Assembly: GCF_003173055.1 (NCBI RefSeq)
Contig: NZ_QGLF01000001.1
Location: 751,085 to 815,084 of the forward strand
Origin: Zavarzinia compransoris
Lineage (GTDB): Bacteria; Pseudomonadota; Alphaproteobacteria; Zavarziniales; Zavarziniaceae
DNA: 64,000 bases
Direction of reading: 5' to 3'
This document shows, one piece after another, positions 27,155-36,319 of this stretch; positions within the stretch are counted from its first letter, which is position 1, and each line of letters opens with the position of its first letter. The position numbers and the translations under genes are program-made. Below the pieces are notes generated by a model, which ran no database searches, had not been told where the DNA came from, and saw only the letters and a program-made list of their open reading frames with translations.

Positions 27155-29251
27155 ATGGACACAACCATCGGCCTTTGGATCGTCATAGGGTGCGGCGTGC
27201 TTGCCCTTCTCTATGGTGCCCTGGCGGCGCGCTCCGTACTGTCGCGCGACGCCGGAACCGTGCGTATGCAGGAAATCGCCAGCGCCATTCAGGTCGGCGC
27301 CAAGGCGTATCTCAATCGGCAATATCGCACCATCGCCCTCGTCGGGCTCGTCGTCATCGTCGCCCTTTATCTGCTGCTCGGGCCGCTCGTCGCCATCGGC
27401 TTCGTGGTCGGCGCCGTGCTCTCGGGGGCGGCGGGCTATATCGGCATGAATGTCTCGGTGCGTTCCAACGTGCGCACCGCGGCCGGCGCCCGCGACGGCC
27501 TCGCCAATGCCCTCGGCATCGCCTTCAAGGCGGGCGCCGTCACCGGCATGCTGGTGGTCGGCCTCGCGCTGCTCGCGGTCGCCGTCTACTACTACGTTCT
27601 CCTGCTGCTCGGGGCGACGGGGCGCGACCTGATCGATCCCCTGGTGGCGCTCAGCTTCGGTGCGTCGCTGATCTCGATCTTCGCCCGTCTCGGCGGCGGC
27701 ATCTTCACCAAGGGGGCCGACGTCGGCGCCGACCTCGTCGGCAAGGTCGAGGCCGGCATCCCCGAGGACGACCCGCGCAACCCGGCCGTGATCGCCGACA
27801 ATGTCGGCGACAATGTCGGCGACTGCGCCGGCATGGCCGCCGACCTGTTCGAGACCTATGCCGTCACCCTGGTCGCGACCATGGTGCTGGCCTCGATCTT
27901 CTTCGTCGCCGATCCGGCGCTGGCCGCGAAGATGATGCTCTACCCGCTCGCCATCGGCGGGGTCTGCATCATCACCTCGATCATCGGCACCTTCTTCGTC
28001 CGCCTGGGCGCCAGCCAGTCGATCATGGGCGCCCTCTACAAGGGGCTGATCGTCACCGGCGTGCTGTCGGCGGCGGCGCTGTGGCCGATCACCCAGGTGG
28101 TGCTGGGCGACATGACCACGGCCTATACCGGCGGCGGCCATGCCTTCACCGGCACGGAGCTGTTCATCTGCGGGCTGATCGGCCTTGTCGTCACCGGTCT
28201 CATCGTCTGGGTGACGGAATACTATACCTCCACCGCCTTCAGGCCCGTGCGCTCCATCGCCCAGTCCTCGACCACCGGCCATGGCACCAATGTGATCCAG
28301 GGCCTTGCGGTCTCGATGGAAGCGACTGCGGCCCCGGCCGTGATCATCTGCGTCGGCATCGTCGCCACCTACCAGCTCGCCGGCCTGTTCGGCATCGCCA
28401 TCGCGGTGACCACCATGCTGGCGCTCGCGGGCATGGTGGTGGCGCTGGACGCCTATGGTCCCGTCACCGACAATGCCGGCGGCATCGCCGAGATGGCCAA
28501 CCTGCCGCCCGACGTGCGCAAGACCACCGACGCCCTCGACGCGGTCGGCAATACCACCAAGGCGGTTACCAAGGGCTATGCCATCGGTTCCGCCGGCCTG
28601 GCCGCCCTGGTGCTCTTCGCCGCCTATACCGAGGACCTGAAGGCCTATTTCACCGACATCAAGGTGACCTTCGACCTGTCGAACCCCTATGTCGTCGTCG
28701 GCCTGCTGGTCGGCGGCCTGCTGCCCTATCTGTTCGGGGCCATGGGCATGACCGCGGTCGGCCGCGCCGCCGGCTCGGTGGTGGTCGAGGTGCGGCGGCA
28801 GTTCAAGGAGATCAAGGGCATCATGCAGGGCAAGGCCAAGCCGGACTACGGCAAGGCCGTCGACCTGCTGACCAAGGCCGCGATCCGGGAAATGATCATC
28901 CCCTCGCTGCTGCCGGTGCTGGCCCCCGTGGCGCTCTACTTCGTCGTGCTCGCGGTCGCCGACAAGCCGGCCGCCTTCGCCGCCGTGGGCGCCATGCTCA
29001 TGGGCGTGATCGTCACCGGCCTCTTCGTCGCCCTGTCCATGACGGCAGGCGGCGGCGCCTGGGACAATGCGAAGAAATACATCGAGGAAGGCCATCACGG
29101 CGGCAAGGGTTCCGACGCCCACAAGGCGGCGGTGACCGGCGATACCGTCGGCGATCCCTACAAGGACACCGCCGGCCCCGCGGTCAACCCGATGATCAAG
29201 ATCACCAATATCGTCGCCCTGCTGCTGCTGGCGATCATCGCTCACGTCTGA
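27155..29251 (+). CDS. hppA: H+-translocating inorganic pyrophosphatase
   Basis: Membrane-integral pyrophosphatase that hydrolyses PPi and pumps protons. 698 residues with about 16 membrane helices. The PPi-binding motifs are [14 protein letters not shown] and [19 protein letters not shown], with a second acidic cluster [12 protein letters not shown] and the late [18 protein letters not shown]. The segment [12 protein letters not shown] carries Lys and Thr at the positions that mark the K+-independent class, so potassium should not be needed. SD GGGGAG precedes ATG 27155. It ends before a strong terminator. Confidence 0.97.
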   Translation: MDTTIGLWIVIGCGVLALLYGALAARSVLSRDAGTVRMQEIASAIQVGAKAYLNRQYRTIALVGLVVIVALYLLLGPLVAIGFVVGAVLSGAAGYIGMNVSVRSNVRTAAGARDGLANALGIAFKAGAVTGMLVVGLALLAVAVYYYVLLLLGATGRDLIDPLVALSFGASLISIFARLGGGIFTKGADVGADLVGKVEAGIPEDDPRNPAVIADNVGDNVGDCAGMAADLFETYAVTLVATMVLASIFFVADPALAAKMMLYPLAIGGVCIITSIIGTFFVRLGASQSIMGALYKGLIVTGVLSAAALWPITQVVLGDMTTAYTGGGHAFTGTELFICGLIGLVVTGLIVWVTEYYTSTAFRPVRSIAQSSTTGHGTNVIQGLAVSMEATAAPAVIICVGIVATYQLAGLFGIAIAVTTMLALAGMVVALDAYGPVTDNAGGIAEMANLPPDVRKTTDALDAVGNTTKAVTKGYAIGSAGLAALVLFAAYTEDLKAYFTDIKVTFDLSNPYVVVGLLVGGLLPYLFGAMGMTAVGRAAGSVVVEVRRQFKEIKGIMQGKAKPDYGKAVDLLTKAAIREMIIPSLLPVLAPVALYFVVLAVADKPAAFAAVGAMLMGVIVTGLFVALSMTAGGGAWDNAKKYIEEGHHGGKGSDAHKAAVTGDTVGDPYKDTAGPAVNPMIKITNIVALLLLAIIAHV

Positions 29252-29279
29252 GCGGACATGAACTGAGCGGACAAACGAA

Positions 29280-29335
29280 AAGGGCCGGCAGTGCCGGCCC
29301 TTGAGGGCCGCCGGTGCTGCCGGCGGCTTTTTTTT
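29280..29335 (+). terminator. double-hairpin terminator of hppA
   Basis: A first stem AAGGGCCGG/CCGGCCCTT (29280-29302) is followed by GCCGCCGG-TGCTG-CCGGCGGC (29307-29327) and eight T (29328-29335). The second is a classical intrinsic terminator on the plus strand, three bases before the end of the convergent bamE gene. Confidence 0.92.
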
Positions 29336-29337
29336 CG

Positions 29338-29841
29338 TCAGTTGCGGGGCAGGGTGCCGCCGGGCATGGGCGCGGTCGTGCTGCCGCCCGAGGGCGCGTT
29401 GAAGCGGCCGAGATTGCCGAACAGCTGCTGCCAGATGGTCAGTTCGTTGCCGAGCGTCGCGGTCTTGTCCGGGTTCATCGCCACTTCCTTGCCGTCCGCC
29501 TGGTCGAGGCGGCTGACTTCGGTGACATTGCCGGCGGCATCGAAGGAAACGATCAGCACCGCCTGGTTGGTGACGGAGTCGCGCTGGAAGGCGATTCGCT
29601 CGGTGCGGGCGGAAATATAGTACCAGGCGCGATCGTCGAAATTGGACACGGTCGACGGCGTGCCGAGGAGGCGGGCGACGGATTCCTTGTTGTCCACGCC
29701 CGGGCGGATGGCGGAAACCGCGGTTTCGTCGGGGCGCCAGCCGCGGTCGTCCACGATCGGCGTGCAGGCCCCGATGGCAAGCGCGGCAAGCACGGCGGCA
29801 ACGGCCGGGAAATGCTTCAGGGGTGAGCGGTCAGCGGCCAT
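29338..29841 (-). CDS. bamE: outer-membrane assembly lipoprotein BamE
   Basis: Small lipoprotein of the BAM complex that helps insert beta-barrel proteins in the outer membrane (SmpA/OmlA family). 167 residues from the ATG at 29841. A signal peptide ends in the lipobox LAIGAC, and the BamE core follows: RPGVDNKESVARLLGTPSTVSNFDDRAWYYIS, then a hydrophobic strand series and a Gly/Pro-rich tail. An in-frame ATG 51 bases upstream would add a long, charged leader and is less likely. Confidence 0.9.
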   Translation of the reverse strand: MAADRSPLKHFPAVAAVLAALAIGACTPIVDDRGWRPDETAVSAIRPGVDNKESVARLLGTPSTVSNFDDRAWYYISARTERIAFQRDSVTNQAVLIVSFDAAGNVTEVSRLDQADGKEVAMNPDKTATLGNELTIWQQLFGNLGRFNAPSGGSTTAPMPGGTLPRN

Positions 29842-29991
29842 GGGTGACAAAAGTCCGTCGAGAGGCGCGACGCGGCGTCCCGCGTCGGGCATGAATAGAG
29901 ACGTGGCACCTTGTCATTCGCGTCGAGACCTGTCAATTCGACGGAACAGGGCGGCCCGGCGGCGCGGCCCGGCTTTGAGGTGAATGTTCCG

Positions 29992-30531
29992 ATGCTGCAC
30001 AAGCTGTTCAACCGGCAGGACCAGCGCATAGCGGCGACGCTTTACGCGGCGGCGGTGAGCCGTGCGCGGACCCCGGTGTTCTATCGCCAGTTCCGCGTCG
30101 CCGATTCCATGGACGGCCGCTTCGACATGGTGACCCTCGAGGTCGTCGTCCTGCTCAACCGCTTCAAGGGCGAGACCGACAAAAGGGTCCGCCGCCTGTC
30201 CCAGGGCATCTTCGACATGATGTTCACCGACATGGACCGGACGCTGCGCGAACTCGGCGTCGGCGACCAGGGCGTGCCGCATCGGGTGAAGAAAATGGCC
30301 CAGGCCTTCTACGGCCGGCTCGGCGCCTATGACAATGCCCTTGCCGCCGGCGACGACGTGGCGCTGACTGAAGCCCTGAAGCGCAATCTCTATCGTGGCG
30401 CCGAGATCGCACCGGATATCCTGGCCGGGTTTGCCGCCTATGTCCGGGGCCTCGCCGCCTTCTATGCCGCCGCGCCGCTGGACGGTTTCCATGCCGGACA
30501 GCTGCCGCCCGCCCCCTTGCCCGAGGAGTGA
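29992..30531 (+). CDS. ubiquinol-cytochrome c chaperone family protein
   Basis: Protein of the ubiquinol-cytochrome c chaperone family (CBP3/UQCC1-like, PF03981), involved in assembling the bc1 complex. 179 residues, mostly helical, with TLYAAAVSRARTPVFYRQF and the conserved LEVVVLLNRFKG...QGIFDMMFTDMDRTLRELGVGD. ATG 29992 follows GAGGTG at nine bases. It is divergent from bamE, and a DUF177 gene and rpmF follow, an order known in alphaproteobacteria. Confidence 0.88.
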   Translation: MLHKLFNRQDQRIAATLYAAAVSRARTPVFYRQFRVADSMDGRFDMVTLEVVVLLNRFKGETDKRVRRLSQGIFDMMFTDMDRTLRELGVGDQGVPHRVKKMAQAFYGRLGAYDNALAAGDDVALTEALKRNLYRGAEIAPDILAGFAAYVRGLAAFYAAAPLDGFHAGQLPPAPLPEE

Positions 30532-30535
30532 GTGC

Positions 30536-31102
30536 ATGAGCACCGCCACCGTCCCGCCGGAGTTTTCCCGCCCCCTGAAAGCCGAAAGCGTGCATGTGCG
30601 CGGCCGCACCGAGAAATTGTCCGCCTCGGCGGCGGAGCGGGCGGCCCTGGCCGCGCGATTCGGCATTCCGGCGATCGACTCGCTGGTGGCCGAGATCGAA
30701 CTCCGGCCCCATCGCCGCGACGGCCTCGCCCTCAGCGGCCGGCTGGTCGCCGATGTCGTGCAGGAATGCGTGGTCAGCCTGGAGCCGGTGCCCCAGCATA
30801 TCGAGGCCGCCTTCGAACGGATCTATGAGCCGGGCGCCGAAGATCCGGAAGATTCGTTTTCCGTCGCCGACCTGTTCGATCCCGATGCCGAGGACCCGCC
30901 GGAACCCTTGATCGACGGCATCGTCGACCTGGGCGAGGTGGTGGCGGAGGAACTGGCGCTGTCGCTCGATCCCTATCCGCGCGCCCCCGGCGCCGAGATT
31001 CCGGCGGAATACCGCGCCGACCCGGAGGAGGCGGCAGCCGAGCCCCCGGCGCAGGAGACCCATCGCCCGTTTGCCGTGCTCAAGGGTGGCCGAAACTCTT
31101 GA
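30536..31102 (+). CDS. DUF177 (YceD) family protein
   Basis: Homologue of bacterial YceD, a DUF177 protein usually encoded before rpmF and thought to act in 23S rRNA or large-subunit metabolism. 188 residues. The family core is in ECVVSLEPVPQHIEAAFERIY and the acidic DPPEPLIDGIVDLGEVVAEELALSLDPYPR. In this group the CxxC seen in some homologues is not complete. ATG 30536 follows GAGGAG, five bases after the previous stop. The rpmF promoter overlaps its 3' end. Confidence 0.85.
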   Translation: MSTATVPPEFSRPLKAESVHVRGRTEKLSASAAERAALAARFGIPAIDSLVAEIELRPHRRDGLALSGRLVADVVQECVVSLEPVPQHIEAAFERIYEPGAEDPEDSFSVADLFDPDAEDPPEPLIDGIVDLGEVVAEELALSLDPYPRAPGAEIPAEYRADPEEAAAEPPAQETHRPFAVLKGGRNS

Positions 31103-31126
31103 GTTCGGGAACTTTCCGTGTATGTT
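31099..31126 (+). promoter_or_regulatory. promoter before rpmF
   Basis: TTGAGT (31099-31104) and TATGTT (31121-31126) are 16 bases apart. The -35 box overlaps the stop codon of the DUF177 gene. It would give a leader of about 40 bases for rpmF and may also serve plsX-fabH. Confidence 0.45.
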
Positions 31127-31175
31127 CTCCGCTTCCCGGGCGGGGCTTGCCCCGTAGCCTTGAAGAGTTGAAAAA

Positions 31176-31361
31176 ATGGCTGTTCCTAAGAAACGTACTT
31201 CCAGCTCGCGCCGTGACATGCGTCGCAGCCACCATGCGCTGACCCCGGTCGCGTCGAACGAGTGCCCGAACTGCGGCGAGCTGAAGCTGCCGCACCATGT
31301 CTGCGGCGCTTGCGGCTATTACGACGGCCGCGAGGTCGTCGCGACCACGACCGCGGCCTGA
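31176..31361 (+). CDS. rpmF: 50S ribosomal protein L32
   Basis: Small basic large-subunit ribosomal protein, 61 residues. [20 protein letters not shown] is the usual opening, and a zinc ribbon is formed by Cys30, Cys33, Cys43 and Cys46 (CPNCGE, CGACG), so this is the zinc-binding C+ form. It is followed by plsX, the standard rpmF-plsX-fabH order. Confidence 0.98.
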   Translation: MAVPKKRTSSSRRDMRRSHHALTPVASNECPNCGELKLPHHVCGACGYYDGREVVATTTAA

Positions 31362-31381
31362 CCGCCGGGTGAGACCGGGGC

Positions 31382-32467
31382 ATGGCGACCATGTCCCCGC
31401 TGGTGATTGCCGTCGACGCCATGGGGGGCGACCATGCCCCCGGTGTGCTGGTCGAGGGCGCCGCCATTGCCCGCGAGCGCTTTCCCCAGGTTCGCTTCCT
31501 CTTCTTCGGGGATGAGGCGAAGATCGCCCCCCTGGTGAAGGGGCAGGCGCTGCTTTCGGATTGCGCCGAGATCGTCCATACCGCGACGGCGATTTCCGCC
31601 GATGAAAAGCCCGGCGTGGCCATGCGCCGCGGCAAGGGCACGTCCATGTGGCTGGCCTGCGAGGCGGTGCGCGACGGCACGGCCCAGGCCGCCGTCAGCG
31701 CCGGCAATACCGGCGCGCTGATGGCGATCGCCATGTTCCTGCTGCGCACCTCGCCGGCGATCAACCGCCCGGCTATCGCCTCCTTCGTGCCGACGATGCG
31801 GGGCGAGTCGGTCATGCTCGACCTTGGCGCCAATGTCGGCTGCGACGAGCGCAACCTGGTCGAATTCGCCTTCATGGGCGCGGCTTTCGCCCGGGCCTCG
31901 CTCGGCCTGCCGAAGCCGCGGGTGGCCCTGCTCAACATCGGCACCGAGGACCTGAAGGGCAACGAGGCGGTGCGCGGCGCGGCGCAATTGCTGCGCGACA
32001 CCCCCGACCTGCCGTTCGAATTCACCGGCTTCATCGAAGGCAACGGCATTGCCCAGGGGCAGGTCGACGTCATCGTCTCCGACGGTTTCGCCGGCAATAT
32101 CGCCCTGAAGACGCAGGAAGGGACGGCACGGCTCGTCTCCGCCTATCTGGCCGCGACCTTCCGCCGCTCGATCTGGTCGAAGCTCGGCTATCTGCTGGCG
32201 CGCCCCGCCTTGCAGGCCCTGCGCGAGCGGCTGGACCCCAACCGCTATAACGGCGGCGCCTTCCTCGGCCTCAATGGCCTCGTGGTCAAGAGCCATGGCG
32301 GCACCAATGCGGTCGGCTTCGCCGCCGCCATCGGCATTGCCGCGGATCTTGCCTTAAGCGGTTTCGTAACCCGTATTCTAGAAGATCTGAAGCGCGTCGC
32401 TCCGGCTGATTCTATCGGCGGGGAGGCGCCGGGCGCAGTCGAACAAGAGGTAGCCGAGAAATCATGA
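31382..32467 (+). CDS. plsX: phosphate acyltransferase PlsX
   Basis: Converts acyl-ACP to acyl-phosphate, the first step of glycerolipid synthesis with PlsY. 361 residues. Family motifs are [51 protein letters not shown], and [12 protein letters not shown]...HGGTN. It lies between rpmF and fabH, and its stop overlaps the fabH start (ATGA). Confidence 0.97.
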   Translation: MATMSPLVIAVDAMGGDHAPGVLVEGAAIARERFPQVRFLFFGDEAKIAPLVKGQALLSDCAEIVHTATAISADEKPGVAMRRGKGTSMWLACEAVRDGTAQAAVSAGNTGALMAIAMFLLRTSPAINRPAIASFVPTMRGESVMLDLGANVGCDERNLVEFAFMGAAFARASLGLPKPRVALLNIGTEDLKGNEAVRGAAQLLRDTPDLPFEFTGFIEGNGIAQGQVDVIVSDGFAGNIALKTQEGTARLVSAYLAATFRRSIWSKLGYLLARPALQALRERLDPNRYNGGAFLGLNGLVVKSHGGTNAVGFAAAIGIAADLALSGFVTRILEDLKRVAPADSIGGEAPGAVEQEVAEKS

Positions 32468-33453
32468 CCAGTGGTGGTGGCGTCATTCGTTCCTTGCTTC
32501 TCGGCGCCGGCGCCTATCTGCCCGAAAAGGTCCTGACCAACGCCGATCTGGCGGCCCAGGTCGATACGGACGATGCCTGGATCACCGCCCGCACCGGCAT
32601 CCGCCAGCGCCATATCGCGGCGGAGGGCGAATGCACCTCCGACCTTGCGACCGCGGCGGCCCGGCGTGCGCTCGAAGCGGCGGGGCGCGACGCCCGCGAC
32701 ATCGACCTGGTCGTTCTCGCCACCGCGACCCCCGACTATACCTTCCCGTCCAGCGCGACCACGGTGCAGGCCAATCTCGGCATCCGCCGCGGCGCCGCCT
32801 TCGACATCCAGGCGGTCTGTTCCGGCTTCATCTATGCCCTGGCCACGGCCGATAATTTCCTGAAGGCCGGGCAGCACAAGCGCGCCCTGGTGATCGGGGC
32901 CGAGACCTTCTCCCGCATCCTCGACTGGAACGACCGCACCACCTGCGTTCTCTTCGGCGACGGTGCCGGCGCCGTCGTCCTCGAAGCCGGGACGGGCGAG
33001 GGGACCAGCGCCGACCGCGGCATCCTCACCAGCCATCTCCATGCCGACGGTCGCTATCGCGACCTGCTCTATGTCGACGGCGGCCCGTCGAAGACGAAGA
33101 CCGTCGGCCACCTGCGCATGACCGGCAAGGAAGTGTTCCGCCATGCCGTGGTCAATCTCGCCGATGCGGTGGGCGAGGCGCTGGAGGCGACCGGCCTTGC
33201 GCCGGCCGATATCGACTGGATCGTGCCCCATCAGGCCAACCTGCGGATCATCGAGGGCACGGCCAAGAAGCTCGGCATCGACAATTCCCGCGTCGTCATC
33301 ACCGTCGATCATCACGGCAATACGTCCGCCGCCTCCGTCCCTCTCGCCTTGACCGAGGCTTGGGCGGACGGGCGCATCCAGCCGGGCAATCTCGTCCTGC
33401 TCGAAGCCATGGGCGGTGGCTTCACCTGGGGCTCGTGCTTGGTCAGGATCTGA
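32464..33453 (+). CDS. fabH: 3-oxoacyl-ACP synthase III
   Basis: KAS III, which begins fatty-acid synthesis by condensing acetyl-CoA with malonyl-ACP. 329 residues. The catalytic triad is Cys119 (QAVCSGF), His256 (VPHQANLRI) and Asn286 (HHGNTSAA). The glycine-rich C-terminal [13 protein letters not shown] is conserved. Coupled to plsX by a four-base overlap. Confidence 0.98.
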   Translation: MTSGGGVIRSLLLGAGAYLPEKVLTNADLAAQVDTDDAWITARTGIRQRHIAAEGECTSDLATAAARRALEAAGRDARDIDLVVLATATPDYTFPSSATTVQANLGIRRGAAFDIQAVCSGFIYALATADNFLKAGQHKRALVIGAETFSRILDWNDRTTCVLFGDGAGAVVLEAGTGEGTSADRGILTSHLHADGRYRDLLYVDGGPSKTKTVGHLRMTGKEVFRHAVVNLADAVGEALEATGLAPADIDWIVPHQANLRIIEGTAKKLGIDNSRVVITVDHHGNTSAASVPLALTEAWADGRIQPGNLVLLEAMGGGFTWGSCLVRI

Positions 33454-33477
33454 GCCTCGCGCACTATCCCCTTGATA

Positions 33478-33506
33478 TTGACGGCATTCTTACTTCAACT
33501 TAGGCT
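33478..33506 (+). promoter_or_regulatory. promoter of ihfA-merR
   Basis: TTGACG (33478-33483) and TAGGCT (33501-33506) are 17 bases apart in the 95-base gap between fabH and ihfA. The start would fall near 33513, about 35 bases before the ihfA ATG. Confidence 0.5.
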
Positions 33507-33548
33507 CTTGGTCAGGAATTCCGACCCTTGAGGCCGGTTGGGGGAAGC

Positions 33549-33860
33549 ATGGCGATCACGATCACGCGCGCACATCTGGCGGAAGCGGTCTATCAGGAGG
33601 TCGGCCTGTCGCGGAACGAGTCCGCGGAACTGGTCGAATCCGTGCTCGAAGCCATCGCCTCCAGCCTGGTCGAGGGCGAGGCGGTGAAGATCTCGTCGTT
33701 CGGGACTTTCGCCGTGCGCCAGAAGGGCGGCCGCGTCGGCCGCAACCCCAAGACCGGCGAGGAAGTGCCGATCGAGCCGCGCCGGGTGCTGGTCTTCCGT
33801 CCGTCCCATGTCCTGAAGGACCATATCAACACCGGTCTTTCGGGGCGGCAGCGGGGCTAA
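33549..33860 (+). CDS. ihfA: integration host factor subunit alpha
   Basis: DNA-bending histone-like protein that pairs with IhfB. 103 residues from ATG 33549, preceded by GGGGGA. The HU/IHF signature is clear: [54 protein letters not shown], with the beta-arm proline region. An upstream in-frame start would add only a short uncharacteristic leader. The gene is paired with a MerR-type regulator after six bases. Confidence 0.96.
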   Translation: MAITITRAHLAEAVYQEVGLSRNESAELVESVLEAIASSLVEGEAVKISSFGTFAVRQKGGRVGRNPKTGEEVPIEPRRVLVFRPSHVLKDHINTGLSGRQRG

Positions 33861-33866
33861 GGCCCG

Positions 33867-34430
33867 ATGGTGCAGCGGGCGCTCTCACCGGACGACGAGG
33901 CGGGCAGGGGCATCCGTGCCGGCGCCAAGCAGCCCGGCGCCTTCCGCACCATTTCCGAGGTCGCCGAAGACCTGGACGTGCCCCAGCATGTCCTGCGCTT
34001 CTGGGAAACCCGCTTTCCCCAGATCAAGCCGTTGAAGCGGGGCGGCGGCCGGCGCTATTACCGGCCCGAGGATGTCGCCCTGCTGCGCGGCATCCGCCAT
34101 CTCCTCTACAGCGACGGCTATACCATCAAGGGCGTGCAGAAGGTGCTGCGCGAGAACGGCGCCCATGCCGTCATCGCCGTCGCCAAGCCGCTGGCCGAAC
34201 GGCTGGCGGACCATCGCGCCCAGGCGCCGGTGGTCGGCCTGCCGCCGCTCGATTTCGAGGCGGAGCCGGACCCCGCCCCGGCGCCGGAACCCGCCCAGCT
34301 CGAATCGTCCCCTGAAGAGGAGCGCAGCGACGGCGAGCGGGACGCCGCCTATTGGCGCGGCCTGGTCATCGACCTGCGCCGCGAGCTGGCCGAAATCCGC
34401 TCGCTTCTCGCCATGAAATCAAAGGCTTAG
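33867..34430 (+). CDS. MerR-family transcriptional regulator
   Basis: 187-residue regulator. The winged-helix DNA-binding domain lies at about 26-95 ([63 protein letters not shown]). The effector part is short, acidic and without cysteines, so it is not a metal sensor like MerR itself. The C-terminus is helical ([22 protein letters not shown]). This ihfA-MerR pairing is common in alphaproteobacteria; its targets are unknown to me. Confidence 0.88.
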   Translation: MVQRALSPDDEAGRGIRAGAKQPGAFRTISEVAEDLDVPQHVLRFWETRFPQIKPLKRGGGRRYYRPEDVALLRGIRHLLYSDGYTIKGVQKVLRENGAHAVIAVAKPLAERLADHRAQAPVVGLPPLDFEAEPDPAPAPEPAQLESSPEEERSDGERDAAYWRGLVIDLRRELAEIRSLLAMKSKA

Positions 34431-34470
34431 GAAAAAAGCGCGGTGGCCTCGAAAAAATGCCGCGGGCGCA

Positions 34471-34499
34471 TTGCCGATCCCGTTCCTTGCGGCTATAGT
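34471..34499 (+). promoter_or_regulatory. promoter of tRNA-Pro
   Basis: TTGCCG (34471-34476) and TATAGT (34494-34499) are 17 bases apart. Transcription would begin near 34506, about 26 bases before the mature tRNA. Confidence 0.6.
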
Positions 34500-34531
34500 C
34501 CGCGACCTCGCGAGGCTTCACCTCGCCATGA

Positions 34532-34608
34532 CGGGCAGTAGCGCAGCCTGGTAGCGCATCAGTCTGGGGGACTGGGGGTCGTCGGTTCAAATCCGGCCTG
34601 CCCGACCA
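34532..34608 (+). tRNA. tRNA-Pro(GGG)
   Basis: 77 bases with an encoded CCA. The acceptor stem CGGGCAG pairs with CTGCCCG, with discriminator A. The D arm is GCGCAGCCTGGTAGCGC, and the anticodon arm has stem TCAGT/ACTGG and loop CTGGGGG, giving anticodon GGG and G37, both typical of tRNA-Pro. The T loop is TTCAAAT. It reads CCC and CCU codons. Confidence 0.97.
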
Positions 34609-34612
34609 ATCG

Positions 34613-34640
34613 AAGGGCCTTCCGCAAGGGAGGCCCTTTT
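34613..34640 (+). terminator. terminator of tRNA-Pro
   Basis: AAGGGCCTTCC, loop GCAA and GGGAGGCCCTT form an 11-bp stem (one G-U), with T residues following up to 34640. It starts five bases after the tRNA's CCA. Confidence 0.88.
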
Positions 34641-34650
34641 CGTTTGTCCG

Positions 34651-34863
34651 CTACGGCTTCCTGGCGAAATGCCGGGCGAGGCCGAGGGCGATGGCCCAGA
34701 AGGCGAAGGGCGGCACCGTCGCTGCGGCGTAGATCGCCGTCTGGCCCAGGTCCGGCCGGGTTTCGAACAGGTGCTGCATCAGGAAATAGCCGGCGATCAC
34801 GCCGACGATCCCGGCCCAGAAGGCGATACGGCGGGGGGTGTCGATCTCTTCATGCTGCATCAT
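34651..34863 (-). CDS. small two-helix membrane protein
   Basis: 70-residue protein of unknown function from the ATG at 34863, with a second ATG just after. A short polar N-terminus is followed by two hydrophobic segments (about 14-32 and 44-62) joined by the loop ETRPDLGQTA, and a basic end ARHFARKP. Such small proteins are common in Rhodospirillales; I do not recognise a family. It lies between tRNA-Pro and the P450 cassette, on the opposite strand. Coding is likely because the frame has codon use like its neighbours and a membrane pattern. Confidence 0.55.
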   Translation of the reverse strand: MMQHEEIDTPRRIAFWAGIVGVIAGYFLMQHLFETRPDLGQTAIYAAATVPPFAFWAIALGLARHFARKP

Positions 34864-34933
34864 GCATCCCAACGGCCCTGGTGACCGCCCGCCATTGATG
34901 GGTCATGTTGAGGGCGGGTGCAAGATTGCCGGT

Positions 34934-34967
34934 TTGCTTATCACCCAAAATTAGGGTATATACCCTA
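34934..34967 (+). promoter_or_regulatory. P450 promoter with 16-bp operator palindrome
   Basis: TTGCTT (34934-34939) and TATATA (34957-34962) are 17 bases apart. The -10 box is the centre of the perfect palindrome TAGGGTATATACCCTA (34952-34967). A dimeric repressor bound here would block polymerase. The TetR protein encoded after the P450 is the obvious candidate. Confidence 0.65.
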
Positions 34968-34994
34968 GAAATAAGAATATAAGGGAGGACTGGC

Positions 34995-36254
34995 ATGGCC
35001 AATACGGCGCTTTCGTTCGATACCGACACGATCCCCGACCCCTGGAGCCTGCCGATCGACCAGATCGATCCGAGCCGGGCCGAGCTTTACCTGAACGATC
35101 GGCACGGCGCCTATTTCCAGCGCCTGCGCCAGGACGATCCGGTGCATTTCTGCGCCCATTCCGACTTCGGCCCCTATTGGTCGATCACCCGCTTCAACGA
35201 CATCGTCGCGGTGGAAACCAATACCAAGGTCTTTTCCTCCGAGCCGTCGATCATCATCGGCGAGCCGTCGGACGGTTTCCAGCCACCCATGTTCATCGCC
35301 ATGGACCCGCCCGTTCATGACGTGCAGCGGCGCGCCGCCTCGCCCGCGGTCGGGCCGACGCGCCTGTCCGAACTGGAGGCGGTGATCCGCCAGCGGGCCG
35401 CGGCGATCCTGGACTCCCTGCCGGTCGGCCCGACCTTCAACTGGGTCGAACTGGTGTCGCGGGAACTGACCACCCAGATGCTGGCGACCCTGTTCGACGT
35501 GCCCTTCGAGGATCGCCACCTGCTGCCCTATTGGTCCGACATCTCGACCAGTTCCGAAGCCGTGGGCATCCCGACCGACATGGCGGAGCGCCAGCGCATC
35601 CTGATGGAATGCCTCGCCTATTTCTCGCGCCTGTGGCAGGAGCGGGCGGCGGCACCGCCGAAATTCGACTTCGTCTCGCTGCTGGCCCATAATCCCGACA
35701 CGAAGGACATGATCGCCAACCCGATCGAATTCCTGGGCAATCTCATGCTGCTCATCGTCGGCGGCAACGACACGACGCGGAATTCGATCTCGGGCGGCGT
35801 CGTCTTCCTCAACCAGAACCCGGGGGAATACGACAAGCTGCGCGCCGATCCCGGCCTGATCCCCAATATGGTCTCCGAGATCATCCGCTATCAGACGCCG
35901 CTGTCGCACATGCGCCGCACGGCCAAGGAAGACGTCGTCTTCAACGGCAAGCAGATCCGCAAGGGCGACAAAGTCGTGCTCTGGTATTGTTCCGGCAACC
36001 GGGACGAAACGGTGATCGACAGCCCGGACGAATTCCGCATCGACCGGGAGCGCGCCCGCCACCATATTTCGTTCGGCTTCGGCATTCACCGCTGCATGGG
36101 CAACCGCATGGCCGAAATGCAGCTGCGGGTGCTATGGGAAGAGATCATGAAACGCTTCTCGCGCATCGAAGTGGTCGCCCCGCCGGAGCGGGTGCTGTCC
36201 AATTTCGTCAACGGCTACGAGGATGTGCAGGTCCGCCTGCATCGCCACGCCTGA
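34995..36254 (+). CDS. cytochrome P450, CYP153-like
   Basis: Soluble bacterial P450 of 419 residues. The heme-binding loop FGFGIHRCMGNRMAEMQ has the axial Cys367, and the I helix has VGGNDTTRNS (about 255-264). ExxR and the HMRRTA and LWYCSGNRDE motifs are present. These sequences strongly resemble CYP153 enzymes, which hydroxylate the terminal carbon of alkanes and related molecules; that assignment is by eye. CYP153 systems need a ferredoxin and reductase, which are not adjacent here. A strong AGGGAGGA site precedes the ATG. It lies behind a palindromic operator and before a TetR gene. Confidence 0.9.
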   Translation: MANTALSFDTDTIPDPWSLPIDQIDPSRAELYLNDRHGAYFQRLRQDDPVHFCAHSDFGPYWSITRFNDIVAVETNTKVFSSEPSIIIGEPSDGFQPPMFIAMDPPVHDVQRRAASPAVGPTRLSELEAVIRQRAAAILDSLPVGPTFNWVELVSRELTTQMLATLFDVPFEDRHLLPYWSDISTSSEAVGIPTDMAERQRILMECLAYFSRLWQERAAAPPKFDFVSLLAHNPDTKDMIANPIEFLGNLMLLIVGGNDTTRNSISGGVVFLNQNPGEYDKLRADPGLIPNMVSEIIRYQTPLSHMRRTAKEDVVFNGKQIRKGDKVVLWYCSGNRDETVIDSPDEFRIDRERARHHISFGFGIHRCMGNRMAEMQLRVLWEEIMKRFSRIEVVAPPERVLSNFVNGYEDVQVRLHRHA

Positions 36255-36319
36255 CCGGGCCGGCCCCCCTGGACGCGCTGCGGTCGACAGGGGGGCCCGG
36301 ATCGGCTAAGCCTCCGGGC

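Noticed and set aside
27074-29245. A 723-codon minus-strand frame opposite hppA.
   Set aside because: Composition Asp/His/Gly/Gln only; hppA is certain.
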